Shown here: positions 16,418 through 23,889 of the stretch, in pieces
Layout: each line of letters starts with the position of its first letter
Position numbering within the stretch: position 1 is the stretch's first letter
Source of the DNA: Ovoidimarina sp038744785
GTDB lineage: Bacteria; Pseudomonadota; Alphaproteobacteria; Rhodobacterales; Rhodobacteraceae
DNA: 64,000 bases
Direction of reading: 5' to 3'
Assembly (NCBI GenBank): GCA_038744785.1
Contig: JBCDLX010000011.1
Span: forward strand, 1-64,000
Made by a program: the position numbers and the translations under genes
Notes under the pieces: generated by a model
The model's input: only the letters and a program-made list of their open reading frames with translations
Database searches by the model: none
What the model was told of the DNA's origin: nothing

Positions 16418-16786
16418 TCAACGGTCCTCTGACTGCAGCCATCGACGCGCCGCTGTGAGTTCTGCAAGTGGAAAAACACGCATCTTCATCGGCATTACCG
16501 CGCCCGCGGCGCGCGTGAGCGGACTCATCCAGGCGATGTCGGTCACAACGGCGCAGTGACTGATGTGAGGGACAGCCTTGAAGTCGAATTTGATGCCGTC
16601 CCAAATCATCCCCATCTCGAAACCGTCCAGCGAATTGACCACTTCGATCAAACGGATCGTCCCGTGTTCGTTCATGAACGCTTCAAACTTTGGGACGACC
16701 TGTTCCCAGTCGTCCCGCGTGACGCGGCCATCAACGGTAATCTCGATGCTTTGTGACGCGGGGTCTTCTGCATAGTGGACTGCCAT
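16418..16786 (-). CDS. SpoIIAA-like/STAS-type small protein
   Basis: A 122-residue protein with a strong ribosome site (GGAGGAAC). Its pattern (ITVDGRVTRDDWEQVVPKFE, IRLIEVVNSLDGF, then HCAVVTDIAWM) fits the SpoIIAA-like/CRAL-TRIO-like family, which shares the STAS fold but lacks the phosphorylated Ser of true anti-anti-sigma factors. Functions in this family are poorly known; lipid or membrane association has been suggested. It converges on the OmpA-repeat gene with only seven bases between, so it is not part of that operon. Confidence 0.75.
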   Translation of the reverse strand: MAVHYAEDPASQSIEITVDGRVTRDDWEQVVPKFEAFMNEHGTIRLIEVVNSLDGFEMGMIWDGIKFDFKAVPHISHCAVVTDIAWMSPLTRAAGAVMPMKMRVFPLAELTAARRWLQSEDR

Positions 16787-16844
16787 TTCGGTTCCTCCTG
16801 CCCGCTACGTGAACCTTTATGGGTGCGGGCGGCCATGACATGGC

Positions 16845-17138
16845 TCAAACCCGCCGTTTTCCCGGTACTTTGGAGCGGAAACCAGGAGGGCGCTTGGCAA
16901 CCCAGGCCGCGAACTTGGCCAGCCGCGGATGCTTGCGCAGGGCATCGATTGTGCTGTAGTCGCGCGCCAATTCGGTTTCGCTTAACGTCGCGTGAATTTC
17001 GCGGTGGCAGAAATGGTGCAGCAGCACGACCGGCCCCCCCTTGCCGCCCTTCAGCTTGGGGACCAGATGGTGGCGGCTTTGCGGGACGTCCGGAGGGATC
17101 GGGCGGCCGCAAAGCGGACAGGTCGGGTCGCCGGTCAG
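16845..17138 (-). CDS. HNH endonuclease-like protein with CTG start
   Basis: A 97-residue protein. The frame shows CPLCGRPIPPDVPQSRHHLV, then GGKGGPVVLLHHFCHREIHA: two Cys pairs and the H-H-L-V-P plus H-x-x-x-H of the HNH nuclease fold. No ATG, GTG or TTG is available before the first Cys pair, because a stop lies 20 codons upstream. The best start is CTG at 17138-17136, which overlaps the GST stop (CTGA). It follows GST, holA, lptE and leuS on the same strand and is likely co-transcribed. The start choice is inferred; the domain is clear. Confidence 0.7.
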   Translation of the reverse strand: MTGDPTCPLCGRPIPPDVPQSRHHLVPKLKGGKGGPVVLLHHFCHREIHATLSETELARDYSTIDALRKHPRLAKFAAWVAKRPPGFRSKVPGKRRV

Positions 17139-17719
17139 AGCGCCATAACTCGGGTATGCGCCGGTCGGGCCCGAAGGCGCTCAAGGTAGTCGCCGAACCT
17201 TGGGTCAATTTTGAAGCGGGTCGATGTCGCCCAGTTGCCGCAATGGCCCGCCAGGATGTCGGCGATTGTAAACGTGTCACCCATCAGGAACGGGGCATCG
17301 CCCAAGTGCTGGATCAGGTCCTGTTGTGCGTGTTCAAGCTGGTATTCAAGTGCGGGACGAAGCTCGGGCAGCCGAAGCGCCTTGGGAAGAATGAACTTGT
17401 GCTGTGATGCAGCCCAGAGCGTGGCATCAAAGCTTTCCAGAAGCGTGTAGACGACGGCGTCCAATTGGGCTCGGCGCACGGTTCCAGGCGGAAAAGTCAG
17501 GGCGCCGTGCTTATCGGCAAGGTACGCCATGATCGCGACGGAATCCGTGAGGATTTGATCACCGAACACCAGAACCGGGATCTTCCCGCTGGGATTCACG
17601 GCCATGACCGCGTCCGACCGGGGCGGGTGCGGCTCATGAACATAGGGTTCGCCCAGTTCCTCAAGCGCCCAAAGAACGCGGAACGCGCGGGACTTATGCG
17701 TGCCGATCACCCTGTACAT
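17135..17719 (-). CDS. Glutathione S-transferase family protein
   Basis: A 194-residue GST. The thioredoxin-like N-terminal domain includes MYRVIGTHKSRAFRVLWALE and NPSGKIPVLVFGDQILTDS, the last being the glutathione-binding Pro and Ser/Asp signature. The helical C-terminal domain contains FLMGDTFTIADIL. Function is conjugation or reduction of electrophiles with glutathione in the cytoplasm; specificity is open. Its start overlaps the holA stop (TGATG), and its stop overlaps the CTG of the HNH gene. Confidence 0.9.
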   Translation of the reverse strand: MYRVIGTHKSRAFRVLWALEELGEPYVHEPHPPRSDAVMAVNPSGKIPVLVFGDQILTDSVAIMAYLADKHGALTFPPGTVRRAQLDAVVYTLLESFDATLWAASQHKFILPKALRLPELRPALEYQLEHAQQDLIQHLGDAPFLMGDTFTIADILAGHCGNWATSTRFKIDPRFGDYLERLRARPAHTRVMAL

Positions 17720-18741
17720 CAGCGTGCTCCCATCATTGCCAAACGTATCAGCGTGCGTTCCATCACGCCCATCGCAGGAGCACGAGACGCAGACCGAAGC
17801 GTCAGATCGGTGTCGATCAAAAGCCGTAGGGCCGCTTCAAGCCGGGCCACGCCCCAGGCCTGAGCTTGGCGGATCATGCGGTCGCGGCGGGGGCCGAACA
17901 CCGGCGGACGCAGCCGCGCAACACCTGCCCCAGGTCCACCAGGATCGCACGCGGCTGCGTGAAGCGCCCGGAAATGGCGGGTCGCCGCAATCGACAGCGA
18001 AACCGGCGTTACCCCTTGATCGCGCAGCCGCGCAAAAAGCGGGCCAATCTCGGTTCTGCGCGCTTCCGCAACGACATTGAGGATATCGTCAATCGCAGCT
18101 TCGGTCGAGGCTGGCGCAAGTTGTGCAATCTCGACAGGCGTCAAGGGCTCGGGGTCGCCAAGCTTGTAAAGCGCTATTTTTTCAACGGTTTGCCGGAAAT
18201 CTCCGGGGTCCAGGATTCGAGCGAGGGCCTCTAGATCCGACATCGCGTCGCGGGGAAGGTCAGATAAGCCTGTCGAAGCCAGGATGGCCTCGATCTCGTC
18301 CCGGCTGGGCGGATCGTCATAGATCCCGATTGCCAACGTATCGCGCCCTGCCTCGAACAGTTTGCGCAGTTTTGACCGGGCGTTGAGCGTCCCCGCGGTC
18401 GCCACGATCTGTGCGTCGCCTGCTTGCCGGTCTCCAAGTGCGGCGGCGATTGCGTCCGACGCGCCGTCCGTGGCGTCTTCGACGAACACAACGCGCGCGC
18501 CGGGAAAAAAACCTTGCGCTTTTAAGGCATCCGCAAGCGTTGCGGGGTCGCGGCGAACGTCGTTGCCCGAATACCTTTCAAGCCGCATTTCTTTTTCGCC
18601 CGAAGGACCGATTAAGGCCGCGATGACCTCTTGCCGCCGAAGCGCGACCCGCATCGCATCGGAACCGTAGATCAGAAGCCCGGCCTTTTCGGGATCGGGT
18701 TTGCGGAAATAGGCCGCTGCATCGCGCCCCGAAAGCTTCAC
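17719..18741 (-). CDS. holA: DNA polymerase III subunit delta
   Basis: A 340-residue protein with the delta-subunit layout: MKLSGRDAAAYFRKPDPEKA start, LLIYGSDAMRVALRRQEVIA resembling the AAA+-like first domain without a Walker lysine, and the helical C-terminal collar. Delta opens the beta sliding clamp in the clamp loader. It lies after lptE with a four-base overlap (ATGA), an arrangement common in alphaproteobacteria (leuS-lptE-holA). Identification is by order plus length and pattern. Confidence 0.9.
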   Translation of the reverse strand: MKLSGRDAAAYFRKPDPEKAGLLIYGSDAMRVALRRQEVIAALIGPSGEKEMRLERYSGNDVRRDPATLADALKAQGFFPGARVVFVEDATDGASDAIAAALGDRQAGDAQIVATAGTLNARSKLRKLFEAGRDTLAIGIYDDPPSRDEIEAILASTGLSDLPRDAMSDLEALARILDPGDFRQTVEKIALYKLGDPEPLTPVEIAQLAPASTEAAIDDILNVVAEARRTEIGPLFARLRDQGVTPVSLSIAATRHFRALHAAACDPGGPGAGVARLRPPVFGPRRDRMIRQAQAWGVARLEAALRLLIDTDLTLRSASRAPAMGVMERTLIRLAMMGAR

Positions 18742-19232
18742 GTAAGCCAGCTTTCAGATGTGATCAGAAGCCGGCTCACGATCTCATCGGCCAGAATGAC
18801 CATCAAGCGTTTGTTGGCGTCTTCTTGCGCGGCCTGGGTGGCGAATGGTGTGTCGGTTGTCGAATAGCTGGTGAAGTTCTGAACCTCACCAGAGGTTACG
18901 ACCGCGCCGGTCCCGGTGGCGCGCAGCGAATAGCGGACGCGACCGAGAAGAGTAATGCGTGTCGCCTCTTCGCCCTCGGTAATGCCAAGCCGTTCGTCCG
19001 TAACCGCAATCTCGGCTTCCAGTCGGAAATCGGCCGCACTGGGTTCGCCCAGCCGGATTTCAAGCTGCTCAACTAGATCAAAGCCAAACTGGTCGCGCGG
19101 AGGGGCGACCAAGATGCGCCCGCGCAAGCCCTCGGCCGAGCCACCGGGCCCATAGACCGGTGTGAACCCGCAGGCTGAACTGGCCGCGAAAGCGGATAGC
19201 GCTAGAAAAGACCTTCGGTCAGACGACCACAT
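18738..19232 (-). CDS. lptE: LPS-assembly lipoprotein LptE
   Basis: A 164-residue lipoprotein. After SDRRSFLALSAFAASSAC the lipobox A-S-S-A-C places the lipidated Cys at residue 21, followed by GFTPVYGP, which is typical of alphaproteobacterial LptE. It plugs the LptD channel in the outer membrane during lipopolysaccharide delivery. The start lies 14 bases inside the end of leuS, and the gene overlaps holA by four bases, so the three are probably translated together. Confidence 0.88.
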   Translation of the reverse strand: MWSSDRRSFLALSAFAASSACGFTPVYGPGGSAEGLRGRILVAPPRDQFGFDLVEQLEIRLGEPSAADFRLEAEIAVTDERLGITEGEEATRITLLGRVRYSLRATGTGAVVTSGEVQNFTSYSTTDTPFATQAAQEDANKRLMVILADEIVSRLLITSESWLT

Positions 19233-21807
19233 TCACAATCCGTCCAGGAACAACGATCAGCTTCTTGGGCTGGTTGCCAGCCAGCGCCCTTTGCACAGCA
19301 TCGTTCTGAAGAACCAGGCTTTCAAGCGCGGCTTTGTCGATGTCCTTTGCAACGGTGATCTCGTCCCGGCGCTTGCCGTTGATTTGGATCGGCAAAGTGA
19401 CACTGTCTTCGACAAGATAGGCCGGGTCGGCCTTCGGCCATGGCGCATCAACAACAAAGCCCTCTCCGCCCAGCTTTTGCCAGATCTCCTCAGACAGGTG
19501 CGGGGTCATTGGCGCCATAAGCTGAGAGAGCGTACGAAGCGCCTCCCGTTTCGCGTCACCACCGGCTTTGGACTTTGCGATCGTTCCGGTGAACGCATAG
19601 AGCTTTGCGATGGCCGCGTTGAAGCCAAAGCTTTCGACGCCCAGTGTGACGGCCTCAATGGTGCGGTGCATAGCCCGCAAGAGGTCGCCGTCGGCGGCTG
19701 GATTGGTGTCCGAGGGATCGACGAGCTCCTCGCTCGCCAGCCGGTAGACGCGCGAAAGATGCTTGTGCGCGGCTTCCGCCCCAGACGCCGTCCATTCCAC
19801 GTCGCGTTCCGGCGGGCTGTCGGACAGAACGAACCAGCGTGCCGTATCCGCCCCGTAGCGCGCAATGATGTCCGACGGGTCGACGACGTTTTTCTTCGAC
19901 TTCGACATCTTTATCGGCGGGTGCGCCACTACCCTTTGTTCGCTGCCTTTGATGAATAGCCCGTCAGCGCGTTGCTCAACTTCCTCAGGGAAGAGAAAGC
20001 CCTGACGAGAATACGTCGGGTTCCCCTCCGAATCCGTGAAGGGTCCGGCTCTCCTGTATGCCGCATGCGTCACCATTCCTTGGGTGAACAGCGCATCAAA
20101 GGGTTCGATTGCGGATTCGGGAAGATGACCGCAGATGTACATGGCCCGCGCAAAAAACCGGGAATACAGCAGGTGCAAGATCGCGTGTTCGATCCCGCCG
20201 ATATACTGGTCCACATTCATCCAATAGGCCGCGTCTTCGGCCACGGTTGGCGTGTCAGCCTGGGGAGCGGTGAAACGCGCAAAATACCACGACGAATCGA
20301 CAAATGTATCCATCGTGTCGGTTTCGCGTTTCGCGGGCGCGCCGCAGGTGGGGCAAGGCACATCGCGCCAGGTCGGGTGACGGTCAAGCGGGTTGCCAGG
20401 CTGATCGAACGCCACGTCGTCGGGAAGCCGGATCGGAAGATTTTCCTTCTTTTCCGGAACCACGCCACAGACCTCGCAATGCACAACCGGGATCGGGCAG
20501 CCCCAGTAGCGTTGGCGTGAAAGACCCCAGTCGCGCAGGCGATACTTGGTGACACCGGTGCCCCATTCATCGCGTTCGGCCTGGTCGATCGTTGCGTCGA
20601 TCGCCTCTTGTCCGGTTGCGGTCTCAATCCCAGTGAAGTGGTTGATCCAGCGTACCTTTTCCGTCTTTGGCGGTACAAAGGCATCGGTATCGACGGATTG
20701 CGGGTTGTCGACCGAAACGAACGTGTCGATCACCGGCAGATCGTACTTCCTGCAGAAATCAAGGTCGCGCTGGTCATGCGCAGGGCAGCCGAAAATGGCC
20801 CCTGTTCCGTAATCCATCAGGATGAAGTTTGCGACCCAGACCGGCAGTTCCCAAGACGGGTCAAGCGGGTGCCGCACCGTCAGACCGGTGTCAAACCCGC
20901 GCTTCTCGGCTCGTTCTAGATCTTCTTCCGACGTTCCGGTTCGGCGGCACTCGGCATTGAAGGCAGCAAGATCGGGATCATCCGCCTCGAGCGCCTTGGC
21001 CAGGGGGTGATCCGGGGAGATCCCCAGAAACGAAGCCCCCATCAACGTGTCGGGACGGGTTGTATAAACGTCGATTTCGGTATGCCCATGCGTCGGTGCA
21101 GTCAGAGCCCAAGCAAACTCTAGGCCACGAGATTTTCCGATCCAGTTCCGCTGCATCAGCTTGACCTTCTCGGGCCACGCATCAAGCCCGTCGATCGCGG
21201 CCAAAAGCTCTTCTGAATACTCCGAGATCTTGAAGAACCACTGGGTCAGATCACGCCGCTCGACCGGCGCACCCGATCGCCATCCCTTGCCGTCGATGAC
21301 TTGCTCGTTCGCCAGGACCGTCATGTCGACGGGGTCCCAGTTCACGGTCGCGTTCTTGCGATAAACCAGACCCTTTTCCAGGAAATCGAGGAACAGAGAC
21401 TGCTGCTGGCCGTAATATTCGGGATCGCAGGTCGCGAACTCTCGCGACCAGTCGATCGACAGGCCCAGCGGCTTCATCTGCTCGCGCATGTCGGCGATGT
21501 TGCCGTAGGTCCAATCCTTAGGATGGCCGCCGCGTTCCATGGCGGCGTTTTCGGCGGGCATTCCGAATGCATCCCACCCCATCGGGTGCAAAACACTGTG
21601 GCCGGTGGCGATGCGGTGACGGGCGATGACATCGCCCATTGTGTAGTTTCGAACGTGTCCCATGTGGATGCGGCCGGACGGATAGGGAAACATTTCAAGC
21701 ACATAGTACTTGGGCTTGTCGTTCGACCGTACGGCGCGGAACGTTTCGGCCTTATCCCAGGCGGTCTGCCATTTTGCTTCTACTTCAGCAGGGGCGTAGC
21801 GGGACAT
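19219..21807 (-). CDS. leuS: Leucyl-tRNA synthetase
   Basis: An 862-residue class I synthetase of the usual bacterial length. The HIGH signature is HMGH at residues 48-51 (PYPSGRIHMGHVRNYTMGD) and KMSKS begins at about residue 633. The editing domain includes TRPDTLMGASFLGIS and the zinc-like pairs CEVCG and CPTCG lie between. It charges tRNA-Leu in the cytoplasm. The start follows AAGGAAGT. Downstream lptE and holA overlap it, and a DUF3576 lipoprotein gene lies upstream. Confidence 0.98.
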   Translation of the reverse strand: MSRYAPAEVEAKWQTAWDKAETFRAVRSNDKPKYYVLEMFPYPSGRIHMGHVRNYTMGDVIARHRIATGHSVLHPMGWDAFGMPAENAAMERGGHPKDWTYGNIADMREQMKPLGLSIDWSREFATCDPEYYGQQQSLFLDFLEKGLVYRKNATVNWDPVDMTVLANEQVIDGKGWRSGAPVERRDLTQWFFKISEYSEELLAAIDGLDAWPEKVKLMQRNWIGKSRGLEFAWALTAPTHGHTEIDVYTTRPDTLMGASFLGISPDHPLAKALEADDPDLAAFNAECRRTGTSEEDLERAEKRGFDTGLTVRHPLDPSWELPVWVANFILMDYGTGAIFGCPAHDQRDLDFCRKYDLPVIDTFVSVDNPQSVDTDAFVPPKTEKVRWINHFTGIETATGQEAIDATIDQAERDEWGTGVTKYRLRDWGLSRQRYWGCPIPVVHCEVCGVVPEKKENLPIRLPDDVAFDQPGNPLDRHPTWRDVPCPTCGAPAKRETDTMDTFVDSSWYFARFTAPQADTPTVAEDAAYWMNVDQYIGGIEHAILHLLYSRFFARAMYICGHLPESAIEPFDALFTQGMVTHAAYRRAGPFTDSEGNPTYSRQGFLFPEEVEQRADGLFIKGSEQRVVAHPPIKMSKSKKNVVDPSDIIARYGADTARWFVLSDSPPERDVEWTASGAEAAHKHLSRVYRLASEELVDPSDTNPAADGDLLRAMHRTIEAVTLGVESFGFNAAIAKLYAFTGTIAKSKAGGDAKREALRTLSQLMAPMTPHLSEEIWQKLGGEGFVVDAPWPKADPAYLVEDSVTLPIQINGKRRDEITVAKDIDKAALESLVLQNDAVQRALAGNQPKKLIVVPGRIVNVVV

Positions 21808-21832
21808 TCTTTACTTCCTTAAGACATGCGAA

Positions 21833-21856
21833 CGCCGGGCGTTTTGGGGCCCGGCG
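21833..21856 (-). other. Strong hairpin between DUF3576 gene and leuS
   Basis: CGCCGGGC (21833-21840) and GCCCGGCG (21849-21856) form a perfect 8-bp GC stem with an 8-base loop. No T-run follows on the minus strand, so it is not a clean intrinsic terminator. It may attenuate read-through or protect message ends. Confidence 0.5.
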
Positions 21857-21884
21857 CCTCAGTAACGGGACTGCCGGCCCTGAT

Positions 21885-22340
21885 CTACAGCCGGTCGTCT
21901 GCAATCCGGAGTTGACGAGCCCGGGTTAAAATCGCGTCCTCGATGGCCCGCGTCGTTTCCACGGCCGCCGGTCCTGATCGGGTGGCAAGCGCAACGCGCA
22001 AACTGCGGGCGTCAAGCGCGGGGTCCTGGATATAGACAGTTGCGCGGTACGCTCGGCCCGAACCAGGCGGCGTGCCAAATCCGTAGACAATCACGCCCGA
22101 GAACGGATCGGCGGCCTGGATTGGCATGAAATCCAGGATGTCCAGTGTGGCATTCCAGATGTAGCGGTTCACCTCTATCGTCACGTTCGGATCGTCGATA
22201 TTTGTGAACAGGTCGAAGATTGTCTCGCGCTCGGGCTCTTCGATTGCGTTGGGGTTTGCGTTGTTGCCCTGACCGCACGCCGCAACCAGCGGGATAAGCC
22301 CAGCAAAGAGGCAATTTCTTATGGCTTTTGGTGCCCTCAT
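21885..22340 (-). CDS. DUF3576 lipoprotein
   Basis: A 151-residue protein; the ATG at 22340 is preceded by GGGGAACGG, and the longer open frame upstream lacks a leader. The signal ends in PLVAACG, a lipobox with Cys at about residue 21. The body (ETIFDLFTNIDDPNVTIEVN, RYIWNATLDILDFMPIQ, DPFSGVIVYGFG) is characteristic of DUF3576, a conserved alphaproteobacterial family found next to leuS. It is probably an outer- or inner-membrane lipoprotein of unknown function. It is divergent from the porin gene. Confidence 0.88.
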   Translation of the reverse strand: MRAPKAIRNCLFAGLIPLVAACGQGNNANPNAIEEPERETIFDLFTNIDDPNVTIEVNRYIWNATLDILDFMPIQAADPFSGVIVYGFGTPPGSGRAYRATVYIQDPALDARSLRVALATRSGPAAVETTRAIEDAILTRARQLRIADDRL

Positions 22341-22432
22341 CCGTTCCCCGCAATCGGTCGGTTTTGGCTTTGGTATCCGAGCCCATCCGATGCCACAAGA
22401 TGTTTCCCCAGGACGGTCGCCAAGGGGGTGCC

Positions 22433-22447
22433 TGCCACACTGTGGCA
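22433..22447. promoter_or_regulatory. Palindrome in lipoprotein/porin intergenic region
   Basis: TGCCACACTGTGGCA is a 15-base palindrome (7-base arms, one central base) between the divergent DUF3576 and porin genes. It lies 93 bases from the first start and 136 from the second. Its size fits a dimeric repressor or activator site. No regulator can be named from sequence. Confidence 0.4.
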
Positions 22448-22582
22448 TCGGTGCACCACGAGACCTGCATTTCCGGTGTTATCTGGGCTCGTTCTTGCAT
22501 TCGAAGGGCTATGGAGCGACAGAGACGCATGCCCTCGACCGTTCTACGGGCGGGGTACACCTTTGAACACGAGGGAAACGAA

Positions 22583-23752
22583 ATGAAAAAGGTACTTCTT
22601 ACGAGCACCGCGCTCGTGATGACTGCCGGAGTTGCTTTCGCCGAGGTTTCGCCCGGCGTAAGCCTTTCGGGTAGCGCCGAACTTGGTATCAAGGACAAGG
22701 ACGGCTTCGGTGGCGCGGACCCCGACGCGGGCCTTCAGTTCCACAACGACCTGGACCTGGATATCAACTTCGCTGCTGAAACCGATGGCGGTCTTGCTTT
22801 CGGCGCAAGCATTGACTTGGACGAAGTGGGCGTTGGCATCTCGGCTGACGACGGCCCTGCTGCTGCGTTCATCTCGTTCGGCGGGTTCAAGCTGGAAATG
22901 GGCGACGTTGACGGCGCGCTCGACCTTGTGAACCAGGAAATCGGGTTCCTAAGCTCGATCGACGACGATCACACCACCCACGCTGGCTACTTCGGTGGCG
23001 GCGGGCTTGACGGTGGCCAAGACGGTCAAATCGCAACGCTCAGCTACACTGGCGTTCCTGGCCTGATCCTGGCTGTGTCGGCCGAAATCGGTGACGTTGA
23101 CACGGATGACGAAATCTACGGTGTTGGTGTTCAGTACAACTTCGATCTCGGCGCTGTCGAAATCGGTGCATCGCTGGGTTACCAGGAAGGTGCGTACTCG
23201 TTCTCCGCTGCTGGCGCTGGCCTCGAAGGCGCAACCGCCACGCTCACCTCGATCGGCATCCCGACTTCCGCGATCGCCGCTTCGGGCTTCGCGATTGGCG
23301 ATCTGAACGGCGACGCAGAGATCTGGGCCGTCTCGCTCGAACTCGATACCAAGACTGGTTTCGTTGCGCGTCTTAACTACGCTGACCTCGAAGGCAATCT
23401 GGACAACGTCGACTGGAGCTACTCGTCCACGATCGGTTTGGAGTTCGACGGCACGCCGTTGACTGAGACGGTTTCGGTTTCCGGTACGCCGGTAAGCAGC
23501 CTGGACATCGAGTGGGACTACATCGGTATCGGTGTTCTTTATGAAACCGGCCCATGGGGCTTCACCGCCAACTACGGTGAATTCGACGGCAACATCGAAG
23601 GCTTTGACTTTGATGCCGACGGTTTCGGCCTTGCGGTCAACTACGATCTCGGCGGCGGTGCGTCGGTTCAGTTCGGTTACGGTTCGGGTGAATCGTTCTT
23701 CGACGATGAATCGATCGACACCTGGTCGTTTGGTCTGGGCATGAGCTTCTAA
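22583..23752 (+). CDS. Alphaproteobacterial porin
   Basis: A 389-residue outer-membrane protein. The ATG at 22583 (MKKVLLTSTALVMTAGVAFA) has GAGGGAAACG ahead; a longer in-frame open stretch upstream is promoter DNA. The mature part alternates polar and hydrophobic residues with many Gly/Asp turns, as in 16-strand trimeric porins, and ends in a terminal Phe (FGLGMSF), the BamA recognition mark. It allows diffusion of small hydrophilic solutes. The coding sequence has a strong, even codon preference, suggesting high expression, and a clear terminator follows. Confidence 0.93.
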   Translation: MKKVLLTSTALVMTAGVAFAEVSPGVSLSGSAELGIKDKDGFGGADPDAGLQFHNDLDLDINFAAETDGGLAFGASIDLDEVGVGISADDGPAAAFISFGGFKLEMGDVDGALDLVNQEIGFLSSIDDDHTTHAGYFGGGGLDGGQDGQIATLSYTGVPGLILAVSAEIGDVDTDDEIYGVGVQYNFDLGAVEIGASLGYQEGAYSFSAAGAGLEGATATLTSIGIPTSAIAASGFAIGDLNGDAEIWAVSLELDTKTGFVARLNYADLEGNLDNVDWSYSSTIGLEFDGTPLTETVSVSGTPVSSLDIEWDYIGIGVLYETGPWGFTANYGEFDGNIEGFDFDADGFGLAVNYDLGGGASVQFGYGSGESFFDDESIDTWSFGLGMSF

Positions 23753-23780
23753 GCTCACGTTTCATAGATCGACTATCGGA

Positions 23781-23806
23781 AGAGCGGGCCTTGCGCCCGC
23801 TCTTTT
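23781..23806 (+). terminator. Rho-independent terminator after the porin gene
   Basis: AGAGCGGGC and GCCCGCTCT form a 9-bp stem with a 5-base loop followed by TTTT, 28 bases after the porin stop. Confidence 0.9.
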
Positions 23807-23889
23807 CGTTTCCGGGCATGCTGGACATGCCTGCTCCCTGTTCCTAGTTTGGCGCACGTTTTTGGACGAGCCTAGCCACAGGATCCCCC

